From positions 1 through 35,127 of the forward strand of contig PS015060.1 in NCBI GenBank assembly GCA_048213135.1: DNA of 35,127 nucleotides. The letters are read 5' to 3'. Of the stretch, positions 1-10,700 are shown one piece after another. The translations under genes were made by a program, and so were the position numbers. The notes beneath the pieces are model-generated. The model saw only the letters and a list, made by a program, of their open reading frames with translations. It did no database searches and was not told the DNA's origin. Position 1 is the first letter of the stretch. Each line of letters starts with the position of its first letter. The stretch is from Reclinomonas americana ATCC 50394. Lineage: Eukaryota; Jakobida; Jakobea; Jakobida.

Positions 1-69
<69 letters not shown>

Positions 70-86
70 GAGGAGGAGGAGGAGGT
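1..86. repeat. (AG)n then (AGG)n microsatellite at the window edge
   Basis: About 66 nt of pure AG followed by about 20 nt of AGG. On the minus strand the WD40 coding sequence of the NACHT gene reads straight into the tract (CACACTACC then TCC and CT repeats) with no GT donor visible before it. The tract is therefore coding (Ser/Leu-rich), the site of a frameshifting expansion, or an assembly collapse point. Confidence 0.9.
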
Positions 87-3000
87 AGTGTGTCCCTCGA
101 ACCGTCGCACTTCTTCTCCATTCGCCAGTGACCACATTCGCACTGTCTTGTCCGAACCTCCACTCATTAGTTTTGACCCGACGGTGAATGTGACAGGATG
201 CAGCTCCTTGACCCTTAACCCTTAACCCGGGGGCCCCTACCCTTGACCCTTTGCTCTTGACCGTTGGCTTCCTGGGCCCTTGACCCGTAACCCGAGTGTG
301 GGGCAAAAGTTGTGTCTTGCGCAAGTCGCGAAATGTAAGTAGAGACTCCGATTTGCATGACCAACTGTCGCAGTGCATCTTCACATTACTAGATATAATG
401 TGCTGGCCATCGGGTGTCACTGCCACTGCAAGCACCCAACCTGTGCGGCCTTCCAGTCGGCGCACCTCCTCGCCACTTGCCACCGACCAGACCCGTACAG
501 TCCCGTCATAACTGCCACTCACAATGTGCTGGCCATCGGGTGTCACTGCCACTGCATTCACCTGATTCGTGTGGCCTTCCAGTCGGCGCACCTCCTCGCC
601 ACTTGCCAGCGACCACACTCGTACAGTCTTGTCTCCACTGCCACTCACAATGTGCTGACCATCGGGTGTCACTTCCACAGATTTCACCCCACTCGTACGG
701 CCTTCCAAACAGTTTACCTCTTCGCCACTTGCCAGTGACCACACCCGTACAGTCTTGTCATCACTGCCGCTCACAATGTACTGGCCATCGGGTGTTACAG
801 CCACTGTACATACCCAACCCGTGTGGCCTTCCAGTCGGCGCACCTCCTCGCCACTTGCCACCGACCACACGCGTACAGTCTTGTCCCCACTGCTACTCAC
901 AATGTGCTGGCCATCGGGTGTCACTGCCACTGCACGCACCCTTTCAGTGTGTCCTACAAACGGTCTCCTTGGCCACTTTACATCCGTCACATCGGCCCCT
1001 CTGAAATCCGCCTCCCTCGCATACGCCATGCACACATTCACCCCTCTCATATCCGCTCCCCGCCACACCGTCCTGTGCATCACCGCATCCCTCAAATCCG
1101 CACCCCTCACTCGCACACGCGACAGATCGCGCCCGCTGAACGACACTTGTGCCACACACAACACCGCCGCTGCATTCGCAGCTGCCGTCACCAATCGCTC
1201 CTCATCAATCTCGCGTGACAAGTCAATCACTTCCCACAACCTCGCTTGCAATGCAGGAGATCGTCGCACCACCTCAGCCATCTGCTCCACCAGCGATGGT
1301 CGATCATTCAGAAGTCGCACTCCCAGCACATGCTGCTGCACATCTCGCACCGTCAATCTCTTCTCCTCATCCCACGACTCCCAAGCAAACACATGGCGTG
1401 CCACACAGTGCTCCAGCAACGACAGATGCACAAATCCCCACTGCATCGTCCCATACCGTCGCACAATCGGACAGCACACTCGCACGTGCTGATTCTTGCT
1501 GCCGAGGAACTTGTCAAATGGTCCCTCTTCCACTCGACGCAAGGCGGAAGGCGCACCACCAAAGTCCTCATCCTCCTCTCCACCATCACCTGACCGGCTC
1601 TCCGTCACAGACACACGCACCACATTCCTCTCATGCATCAAGCGTGCCAGGCCCTCACTGAACGCGAGACACGTCATCTCACTGGGCACATGCTCCGCAC
1701 CAAGACGTGTCTGCCTCTCCTGTTCCCTCTCAATCCACTGTCGAATGAATTGGTCAAACACATCACACCGAGTCGGTCGCTGCACACCACTCGCCACCAA
1801 CTGCGGCAACACACGAGCCACCACTGCCAGCAGGAATGGATTCGACACCAGTGCATCCAGTCCATGCACACTATTCAGTGCACGAATGTACTCCTCGGCT
1901 GTCGACCGTCGCACTTCACCGTCATGATCACCACCATCACCCACCAACACCAGTCGCTCAAAGTACTCCTCAATCTGCTCCTTGTTGAACGGCACAATGT
2001 GCCGCTCCATCAGCTGTTGCATGCACAACTGTCCTCGTGCATCCACCGGCGCAAAGTACCGACGATATTGCGTCACTCCGCCCAGTGCCGTCAGTGCGTA
2101 ATCCCCTCGACAGGTGATAATCACCTTCGCATCACGACACACATCCAGTTGATTCTTGACAAACAGATTCACACCACGATACAACTCATCATACCCATCA
2201 AGCAACAACAGCAGTGGTTCCTCCTTCAATCGTCGCACATCCGACTCACTGGATCCCAACTCGGGCGACAGTCGTTCCAATGCCTCCTCCAACAGTCGCT
2301 CATCGGCATTTCGCAGAGCACCAAGAGGAACACGCACAGGCACTCGTCTGCTCTCTCTCGTCTGCCACTGTCGCCACGCTCGCTCAGCCAGCACGGACAT
2401 GGTGGTGGTCTTGCCAGCTCCGCTGTTGCCAAAGAGCACCAGAACACGCTGCGTGGTGTTGGCGTCGGTGAGGAAGGCATCCACTTCTGTCAACAGGTCC
2501 GTCATCTTGTCACGCGACGAGACGTCACGATCACGCGAGCACAGCAGCGGCACATACATCTGCATGTCCTTGCGCACACTTTCGCCGTGCTGGTAGAACG
2601 AGAGCTCACGCACAGCTAGTCGATGCAGTCGCTCCTCAAATGTGCTGATCATGTGCTGGACGTGTCGTGCCTCATGGATACGAGCAGTGAATCGAGCTCG
2701 CTCATCGGCCGTCAAGTGCAATCGGAAGATGATGGCGAGGAAGGCCCCACCGTCACCGAGATACTGCTGCACAGTGGCATCCGTCAGCACGAGGTCCTTG
2801 TGCGCCAACGCCTTTCTCACATCATTCAGCTCGTCCACCGCCTTGCGCTCATCAGCACCGTGAATCAACAGCAGCTTGCGACCGTCATCTTCAACAAAGC
2901 CACCATACAGCATGATGGAAGTAAGTGCCGTCGTGTCGAAACCGTCACACGGAGGGTCGGACGACGGGTCGGCGTCGAAGGCAGCACGCCAGGCCAACAC

Positions 3001-3787
3001 CACCGGCTGCTTCTCCTCGAACAACTTGACTCGAGAGGGGTGGAGTGGAGCATGTCGCTCACGCCATGCCTTCACAGCCGCCATATCCATGCCGGCAGGC
3101 GTGAAAATCGGCACCCACGCCCGCACATTAAAGTCGGGGTGGTCGCGACTGAACTGCGCCAGTGCGCATTGACAGCGCTGACGCACGGCCTCCTCCACCA
3201 CCTCAAAGGCCATGTTGATGCGGTTGAAGTTGATCATGCTGCGCGTGCACACAACCACAATCAGTACAGACTCGCACCGAGAGAAGAACAAGAAGGGAGA
3301 GAAGGCTGTTCATGGCAAGCGAAACAAACCGAGTCACTCGCTCCGAGTTGCTGTGCGAGGACACAAGAGTGAGATGCATGTTTTGCACAGAGAGATGATT
3401 CACAAGCATCCAGCACACACCTTGCATCCGCACTCCCACTCCCTCCACTCGACTGCGGCGCCACGCCAAGTGTCAGACGGACAACAAGGTGCGTGGATGA
3501 GTTGATGCCGAGTCCACGCAGTGGTGCCGTACTCATGAGCTCCAAGTCATACGGTACCGGCTTCTCCACCCCCACAATCTCCATCTGCCCATCTCCACTC
3601 TTCTCACGCAGCAAGCGTGTGGCCTCGCGCAGCAAGTCCGCGAGAGTGGACATGGCCGACATGCCCTCCACCACCACCGACAGCGATGAATCATGCGCCG
3701 CACTCACGTGCACAGAGAACTGTGCACAAACAAGGCCAGTGAGCGCAGGGAGGAGGGAAAAGAGAACAAACAAACACACACCGACAT
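1..3787 (-). CDS. NLR-like protein: ubiquitin-like domain, NACHT ATPase, pentapeptide repeats, WD40 repeats (3' end off window)
   Basis: Model: complement(join(<1..157, 390..3238, 3421..3719, 3782..3787)); three introns of 232, 182 and 62 nt, all in phase, and exon 390-3238 is fully open. Residues 1-85 look ubiquitin-like: the segment ends SSTHLVVRLTLG, close to ubiquitin's STLHLVLRLRGG, which supports the tiny first exon (Met-Ser). Residues 103-340 are helical and contain VRKALAH, an R-x4-H motif as in HEPN domains. Walker A GNSGAGKTTT lies near residue 372 and Walker B LLLLLDGYDEL near 449, typical of NACHT STAND ATPases. Residues about 806-850 are pentapeptide-like (ADLRDA, ADMRG, ADFRGADV). 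From about 866 on there are at least five WD40 units of nearly identical sequence (VTPDGQHIVSGS, TVRVWS, GHT). Such proteins act as cytosolic ligand sensors that oligomerise on ATP binding; the role here is inferred. The gene is divergent from the WD40 gene at 4077. Confidence 0.85.
158..389 (-). other. Intron with telomere-like heptamers
   Basis: This 232-nt intron of the NACHT gene has donor GTAATG, a branch-like CTAATG and acceptor GGAG. Its plus strand between about 208 and 293 holds variants of the heptamer CTTRACC (CTTGACC, CTTAACC, CTTAACC, then scattered CTTGACC and CGTAACC). Splicing is required because the WD40 frame on its two sides differs. Confidence 0.7.
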
Positions 3788-3876
3788 TGTGTGCGTGTGT
3801 TCTTTGTTGTCAGTCACGTTTCACACAAATTCCTGTCAATGAAGTTGTCAGAGATGGTGGGTTTCTTTACTTCTCC

Positions 3877-4045
3877 NNNNNNNNNNNNNNNNNNNNNNNN
3901 NNNNNNNNNNNNNNNNNNNNNNNNNNNNNNNNNNNNNNNNNNNNNNNNNNNNNNNNNNNNNNNNNNNNNNNNNNNNNNNNNNNNNNNNNNNNNNNNNNNN
4001 NNNNNNNNNNNNNNNNNNNNNNNNNNNNNNNNNNNNNNNNNNNNN
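3877..4045. other. Assembly gap (169 N)
   Basis: Runs of N between the divergent NACHT (start 3787, minus) and WD40 (start 4077, plus) genes. The shared promoter region is therefore mostly unreadable; CT-rich sequence borders the right side. Confidence 0.95.
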
Positions 4046-4076
4046 TCTCTCTCTCCCTCTCCTCTCCCTCCCTCAC

Positions 4077-6713
4077 ATGGACTCCGCACGCCCGCTCACC
4101 ACGCTCAACCAATACGCCGGCCACACACACCCTCCATCTCCATCCGCACCCTCTCCGTCTCCCCACCCACCTCCCCTTCCTCCTCCTCCTCATCCCCACA
4201 TCGCCAACTCGTCGCCACTGGTTGCGCCAATGGCGACATTCGCCTCTTCGACGCCCACCAATGCACACTACTGCTCCACACAACTCCCTTCGCCACAGTC
4301 TGCATCACACGCCTGAATTTCTCCCCCACCGATCCTTCCATGCTCTTTGCGGGCACGGAGGCAGGCTGCCTGGTCGCGCGTCTCCTTGTCAGCTGCAGCA
4401 GCTCGCCACCGTGCTGTGACGTGGTATGGTCGTCGAGTCAGCAGCACACAGGCGGAGTGCGTGCGTTGCAGGCGTCGCGTGACAATCGCCTGCTGCTCTC
4501 CGGCTCCAGCGATCACACGGTGCGCGTGTGGAACGTGGAGAGTGGCGATTGTGTGGCCACGTGGCTCGGGCACGAGGATTGGGTGTATGGAGTGGCGCTG
4601 TCGTTGGATGCGCAATGGGGGTTGAGTGTGTCGGATGATCGTACGGTGCGCGTGTGGAGTGTGGAGACGAGCGCGGAGATTGCGGTGCATAGGTGTGAGA
4701 AGGCGGAGAGGGCGTGCTCGTTGGCGTTGTCGCCGAATGGAGATGATGTGGCGGTGGGTGGCGGGAGTGGGACGGTGGAGGTGGTGTCGTTGAGGGCGCT
4801 CGTGGCTGGTGGTGGTGGGGAGGTTGAGGTGCGGTCGTTCTTTTCGGGAACGCGAGGGCATGTGGTGGCGCTGTCGTTTAATGCCAGTGGCTCGCATTTG
4901 TTGGTGTCGTGCAAGTGTTGCGTGGGGGGAAAGGGGAAGGGGGAAGGGGGGAGAGAGGGAGGGGTGGGGAGGAGAGGAAGGCAGGGAGGAAGGGGGGAAG
5001 GACAAGAGAGAGAGAGAGAGAGAGAGAAAGAGCTGCGACTATGAATGGCGATGCAGACGCAGTGGATGAGAATGGTTGGAGAGAGACTGAGCAAAGAAGA
5101 AGTGCGATGAGAGAGTGGATACAAGTGAGAAGGCGGAGAGGCAAGAGCTTCAACTCTGAATGGCTGTAGACAAAAGTGGATGAGAATGGTTGGAGAGAGA
5201 CTGAGCAAAGAAGAAGTGTGATGAGAGACAGAGAGAGAGAGACAGAGAGAGACAGAGACAGAGAGAGACAGAGAGAGACAGAGAGAGACAGAGACAGAGA
5301 GAGAGAGAGAGACAGACAGACAGAGAGAGNNNNNNNNNNNNNNNNNNNNNNNNNNNNNNNNNNNNNNNNNNNNNNNNNNNNNNNNNNNNNNNNNNNNNNN
5401 NNNNNNNNNNNNNNNNNNNNNNNNNNNNNNNNNNNNNNNNNNNNNNNNNNNNNNNNNNNNNNNNNNNNNNNNNNNNNNNNNNNNNNNNNNNNNNNNNNNN
5501 NNNNNNNNNNNNNNNNNNNNNNNNNNNNNNNNNNNNNNNNNNNNNNNNNNNNNNNNNNNNNNNNNNNNNNNNNNNNNNNNNNNNNNNNNNNNNNNNNNNN
5601 NNNNNNNNNNNNNNNNNNNNNNNNNNNNNNNNNNNNNNNNNNNNNNNNNNNNNNNNNNNNNNNNNNNNNNNNNNNNNNNNNNNNNNNNNNNNNNNNNNNN
5701 NNNNNNNNNNNNNNNNNNNNNNNNNNNNNNNNNNNNNNNNNNNNNNNNNNNNNNNNNNNNNNNNNNNNNNNNNNNNNNNNNNNNNNNNNNNNNNNNNNNN
5801 NNNNNNNNNNNNNNNNNNNNNNNNNNNNNNNNNNNNNNNNNNNNNNNNNNNNNNNNNNNNNNNNNNNNNNNNNNNNNNNNNNNNNNNNNNNNNNNNNNNN
5901 NNNNNNNNNNNNNNNNNNNNNNNNNNNNNNNNNNNNNNNNNNNNNNNNNNNNNNNNNNNNNNNNNNNNNNNNNNNNNNNNNNNNNNNNNNNNNNNNNNNN
6001 NNNNNNNNNNNNNNNNNNNNNNNNNNNNNNNNNNNNNNNNNNNNNNNNNNNNNNNNNNNNNNNNNNNNNNNNNNNNNNNNNNNNNNNNNNNNNNNNNNNN
6101 NNNNNNNNNNNNNNNNNNNNNNNNNNNNNNNNNNNNNNNNNNNNNNNNNNNNNNNNNNNNNNNNNNNNNNNNNNNNNNNNNNNNNNNNNNNNNNGAGAGA
6201 GAGAGAGAGAGAGAGCGCGGCGACAACGAATGGCGATAGACATAGTGGATGGAAAAGAACTGAGCAAAAAGAAGTGCGATGAGAGAGAGAGAGAGAGAGT
6301 GAGGGAGAGAGAGGAGGGGGAGAGTGGATACAGGTGGAGAAGGAGTGAGGCAAGAGCTGCGACTGTGATGACGATGCAGACAAAGTGGATGAAAGGCTGG
6401 AGAGAGACTGAGCAAAGAAGAAGTGCGATGAGAGAGTGAGGGAGAGAGAGGAAGAGAGGGAGAGAGAGGATGCAAGTGGGGAGGTGGAGAGGAAAGAGCT
6501 GCGACTGTGAATGGCGATGCAGACAAAAGTGACTATATCTCGCTCTCAACTCTCACAATTCACGCGTGTCTCTGCGCCCATTTTCTGTCGTGCTCCTTCA
6601 GCCATCTCCACTGTAGTTTCTCTCTCCGGAAAAGATGCAGCCACTTCCGTACAGTCTTCTGCCGTCTCCTCTCGCTCAGCTTCCACTCTGCTCTCTCACA
6701 TCATTCTCTCTTC

Positions 6714-6745
<32 letters not shown>

Positions 6746-7543
6746 GCGTCTCTCTCTCCCTCCCTTCTCTCCCTTGCTCTTCCCGGCCAGCTTTTCTCTT
6801 CTGCCCACTCGTTCACTTGCTCACTTCCATGGCTCTCTCTCTCTCTCTCTCGCTCTTTCTCTCTTCCTCTCTCTCTCTCATCGCACGTCCCTTTGCTCAG
6901 TCTCTCTCCAGCCTTTCCATCCACTTTTGTCTGCATCGCCATTCACAGTCGCAGGCCTTGCCTCACTCCCTCTCCACTTGCTCCCTCACTCTCTCTCATC
7001 GCACGTCCCTTTGCTCAGTTCTTCACTCCAGCCTTTCCCGTAATCTTGAAGAATGAGTCCGACACCTGATAATGTCTCTTTCTCCCTTTCCCTTGAGCAG
7101 TCGACGTGTCCGTCTGGCACGTGGCTACGCTGACGTGCGTGGCGGTGCTTCGAGGCCACACCAATTTCGTGTACGGCTCACGGTTTTTGTACGACGGGCA
7201 CATTGCCACGGCGGCGTGGGATTCGACGGCGTTTCTGTGGTCTTCGGGTGAGGAGGCGTCAACAATTGCGTTTCGTGCCGCTCTCTTTTTCTCTCATCTT
7301 GTGCCACCGACAGGACCGTGGGGTCATCTGCAAATGATGGAGGAGGAGCTGTTGAGCACGAGGCGCGCCATGGGTGCGCTGCACGAGATCGCTGAGGGTG
7401 GGATTAGGGCAGAGGAGGAACAAGGGCGAGTTGATGCGCCGGTGTGGTATCCGGAGGGGGAACCGTTGCCGCTGTTGGTGTTGAGGTGTTTTATTGCGGA
7501 GGAGGCGAGCATGTGGTGCTTTAGGTTGAGTTTTGGGGAGTGA
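4077..7543 (+). CDS. WD40 repeat protein (possible frameshift near the start)
   Basis: Model: join(4077..4916, 7101..7247, 7314..7543), about 405 residues. The ATG at 4077 opens a typical WD40 beginning (PLTTLNQYAGHTHP), but the following repeats (LVATGCANGDIRLFD onward, from about 4135) are in another frame. No intron fits between them, so one base is missing or extra near 4125-4135 (ACACACCCTCC), or the start lies in the gap upstream. Six or seven WD repeats are visible, for example SGSSDHTVRVWNVESGD, SDDRTVRVWSVET and HVATLTCVAVLRGHTNF. Intron 1 (4917-7100, donor GTTGCGT, acceptor GAGCAG) restores LLVSCKFDVSVWHV across a 2.2 kb repeat-filled gap; intron 2 (7248-7313) is 66 nt. The last 75 residues follow the propeller, are acidic and match nothing I recognise. 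WD40 propellers are scaffolds; no specific partner is implied. Confidence 0.75.
4980..7050. repeat. Intronic minisatellite with direct and inverted copies plus (AG/CT)n
   Basis: The large intron of the WD40 gene carries a unit of about 120 nt (core GAGACTGAGCAAAGAAGAAG and GAATGGCGATGCAGAC) in plus orientation at about 5035-5230 and 6215-6531. Reverse-complement copies lie at 6877-6956 and 6994-7040. The 33 bases at 6499-6531 are an exact reverse complement of 6922-6954. AG-rich sequence occupies the left part and CT-rich sequence the right part. Confidence 0.85.
5330..6194. other. Assembly gap (865 N)
   Basis: The gap is flanked on both sides by GA-rich low-complexity sequence inside the WD40 gene's intron. 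The true length is unknown. Confidence 0.95.
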
Positions 7544-7704
7544 ACGATCGAGAAGGAAGAGAAGTGGAGAAAGCAATACTCCATAGCAATCCTCACTTGT
7601 GCTCTGGTGCGGGGCGCGCTGGGGGTGGCACGAGACGGTCCTCGTCGGGTGCAACCGACACGACAAGTTTTCACACGCCAGACACATCGCGCCACAGTGG
7701 CTTG

Positions 7705-10700
7705 ATGGTGCATAAGCTGTCACACGCCGGGTTTGGAATCCGGCTTGCCGGGTTTGAAATCAAGGATATCGAACCCTTTCTATGCTGTCAGAACGCGAAA
7801 ACGACTGGGTGCGCACTCGTAACACGCCTCGAAACATTCATGTCCTTGCTCACTGTTAATTAACCACACAGGAATGCATTGTGAAGGCCGAAGGTGGTCG
7901 GCTGTCCGTCCCCGCTTCTGTGCCGGAGGTGTTCACGGAGACCGCGTCCGCCTCGGTGAGGGGAACGCGTCGCTGTTGTCCGTTGGCGTCGCTCATCATC
8001 AGTCGCCATTGGGCGCACAGGTCTCCTTTGTCAGTGTTGTCAAGCCACAGCTAACGTTTCGATCGGCCTCTTCCGCTGCCGACAGTGGTCACATTCCTCG
8101 TGGATCCGTGCTGGAGCAGGTGCTTGCTCTGCTGCGCTTGCCCGTGTCGACAGTGTTACCGGCGCAGTCGTGGTCGGGTGCCTCTGTACACGTATGTGCC
8201 GGCGGCAGGGCCATGGTGAGTGTGTGAAATTTAAAAATACGCACTTGATTGAGCTCTCCACATCGCGCTCATTTTCCACACACGTGCAGTCCCGTGTGCT
8301 GCACGTGACTGTGGACAGTGAGGAGCTCGAGATGGCGGCGCAGCGACAGGACTACTCCGAAAGCGCACGACTCTCCGTCAATGTGCAGTTGTTGCAAGTG
8401 ATGTTGGCCCTCAGCAGCCTCATTCTGGTCGATATGACTGATCTGGAAGACATTCGCGAGTGGCCCGAGGTCGATCTTCTGCGGTGGCTTGAGTTGCGTG
8501 CCATTCCTTCCTGGTGCGCGCTATAAGATTGCCTGACGCTGATGCCTGCACGTGTTGGTACGTTTTCTCAGCGGATTTGCGCTTGCCGCGTCTCGCAATC
8601 ACCAGTGCACGCCCGTCGATTCTCGAGTCCTTGAGCGCGGCCGTATGACGGCCACACGGCCGACGGTTGTGTTTGTTGTGCCGACGAATACTGGCGTCAA
8701 CAGCGCCTATGCTAGCGCGAGTGAATGGTGCGCGACTTCAGTCTACCCGCCCTCGCTTTATGTTGCTGTTCCTTTTGACAGTGAATCGTTTGTCTATTCG
8801 TAGGCTGCAAGTGCAGGTGGCCACCACCGTGCTTCCGTCGTTGGCAACGGAGAACACGGATCTCGCTTGTCTGCTACATCGTGTTGGAGTCGGTAAGTTG
8901 GCAGTCAGCGGTGTCATGGCACTTAGAAAATGCATGTTGTGTGCGCGTGCGTGTGTTTGTGTGTGTGTGATTCATTGGACATGATGCAGAGCTCGAGGCA
9001 CCGCTGGACCCGCTGCCGACCTTCCTCTCAGTCTATGGCGGAGCCGTGAGGTTTCTCGACTCTCCGCCCTCGTCGAACATTGCTATGGTTAGTGCAGCTG
9101 TGCTGCTTACTCACATACGTGTTCTCAGAACGACTGACATTCTTGTACACATGGGTAGCGGCAACGCGAACTCCGGCGTGAGCTGACGGCTCTTTTTGAG
9201 ACGCACTTGACGCCTCTGCAGCTTCCTATGTTCGTTGCCGATGACGACGAGCAGCCAGTTGTTGCAGTGCCACTTGGACCTGAAGGTGGGCCTGTTGCAT
9301 TGTTCGCAGTGCTTGACACCACCCTTTCGCGATCGTGCTCACCTCCTCCACCGCGCGCAGCCGTGCCGTCGTTCCTCGTCACCATTACCTCGCAATTGGA
9401 CAACATAGGCATTGTGCCCGGTGTGCGCATGTCGGACACTGACATGGACGGGAAGCCGGAGGAGAGCGGTCACCTACGCACTGTGGTTCACCACCCAGTG
9501 GACCTGAGTGAGCGGCTGCTTGTCTTGCTCAAGGCGCACGCTCTGTGCGAAGTGCGCCTCGCACAACGCGCAGTCGGTGCTCACGACAAGCGATGGATTC
9601 AACAGCTTCGGCAGCAACTCGCGAGCACCTACAGCAGCCTGGCCAACACACTGCCTCCGTACTCGCCGCAACATTTGGCTTGCCTCGAGGCAGCCGTGTC
9701 ACTCTGCAGCCACTGGAAGGCGAAGCTCGACTGCGGTCTTGCGCTCATGCGGTTGGAGAAGCACCAAGAAGCTCATCATTTCTTGTATGAGGCGCTGCGG
9801 CACCGTCCCGGCGATGCGGTACTGCGAGAGGCCTACGAGCGCTCGATCAACTCCGACGTCGACTGCTGCCGGGACCCATGTGAGCATTCGTCACAGAGTC
9901 GCGCGGCTGATGTCTCGCGCGAGATGGAGAGCCCTGAGGAGGCCGCGAAGCTCTTTGTCCAGGTTCTGCACGCCCTCTTTGGCGACGACGACGACGAGAC
10001 ACAGCGACTGCCACTCCACGTCATCATGTTGTACCTCAACCAAGTGGTAGCTGCCGACCGCCTTAACGATTTCGCGCAATATCTGCTCGGCATGCTTCAT
10101 GCGGCGGCCAACCGTGCTTGTGAAGCTCTCATGTGCTTCGAGGCCGCCGTCGAGATCCATCAGAAACACCGCCACTGGTTCAAGGCTCGCAAAATCGACC
10201 TGCCTGTCGACGAGAGCTACTACTTCGCTGCCGCCGACGCGTGCCGTTCCTTTGGCGATACGTACAAGGCCGCGTGGTGGTTGGAACGGCTTTGTCGCGA
10301 TGTGCCGACATCGCTGCACTTTCGCCACTTGTGGCACGAAGCCCTGCTGGCGTCACATCAGTACGGGCAGGCGGTGGAGACCATCGAGGAGGCGATGCGC
10401 AGCAATCCTTGCGACGTGGCCCTGTACATGCCGTACGTGCGTGCTCTTTTCCACAATGGTCGGTATGACGAATGCCGCCACCTGCTGAATAAGTGGCTCG
10501 AGCACGGCGGAGCTTGCAACCTACTGGCGAGTGACTGGGCTCTGCTGGCGCAACTGGAGGCTGCTGCTTCCAGGCCGGTGGAAGCCGCAGCATGCTACAG
10601 CATGGCAGCACGCATCGACACATCGAGTCGCGAGTACGGCCAGTTGTACAACGAGCAACTGCGCGTTGTGGCGTCCACTCTCACAAGTGGAGATGCTTGC

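Noticed and set aside
414-2619. Long plus-strand open frames opposite the NACHT gene
   Set aside because: They are antisense shadows; the minus frame carries WD40, NACHT and pentapeptide motifs.
4513-6549. 678-codon minus open frame and similar long Ser-Leu or Arg-Glu frames around 5000-6500 and 14740-16530
   Set aside because: They are translations of (CT)n/(AG)n and of N gaps; dinucleotide repeats rarely contain stops in any frame.
7720-7790. tRNA-like segment (GGTTTGAAATC resembling a B box)
   Set aside because: No acceptor or anticodon stem can be formed; the segment fits the coding first exon of the TPR gene.
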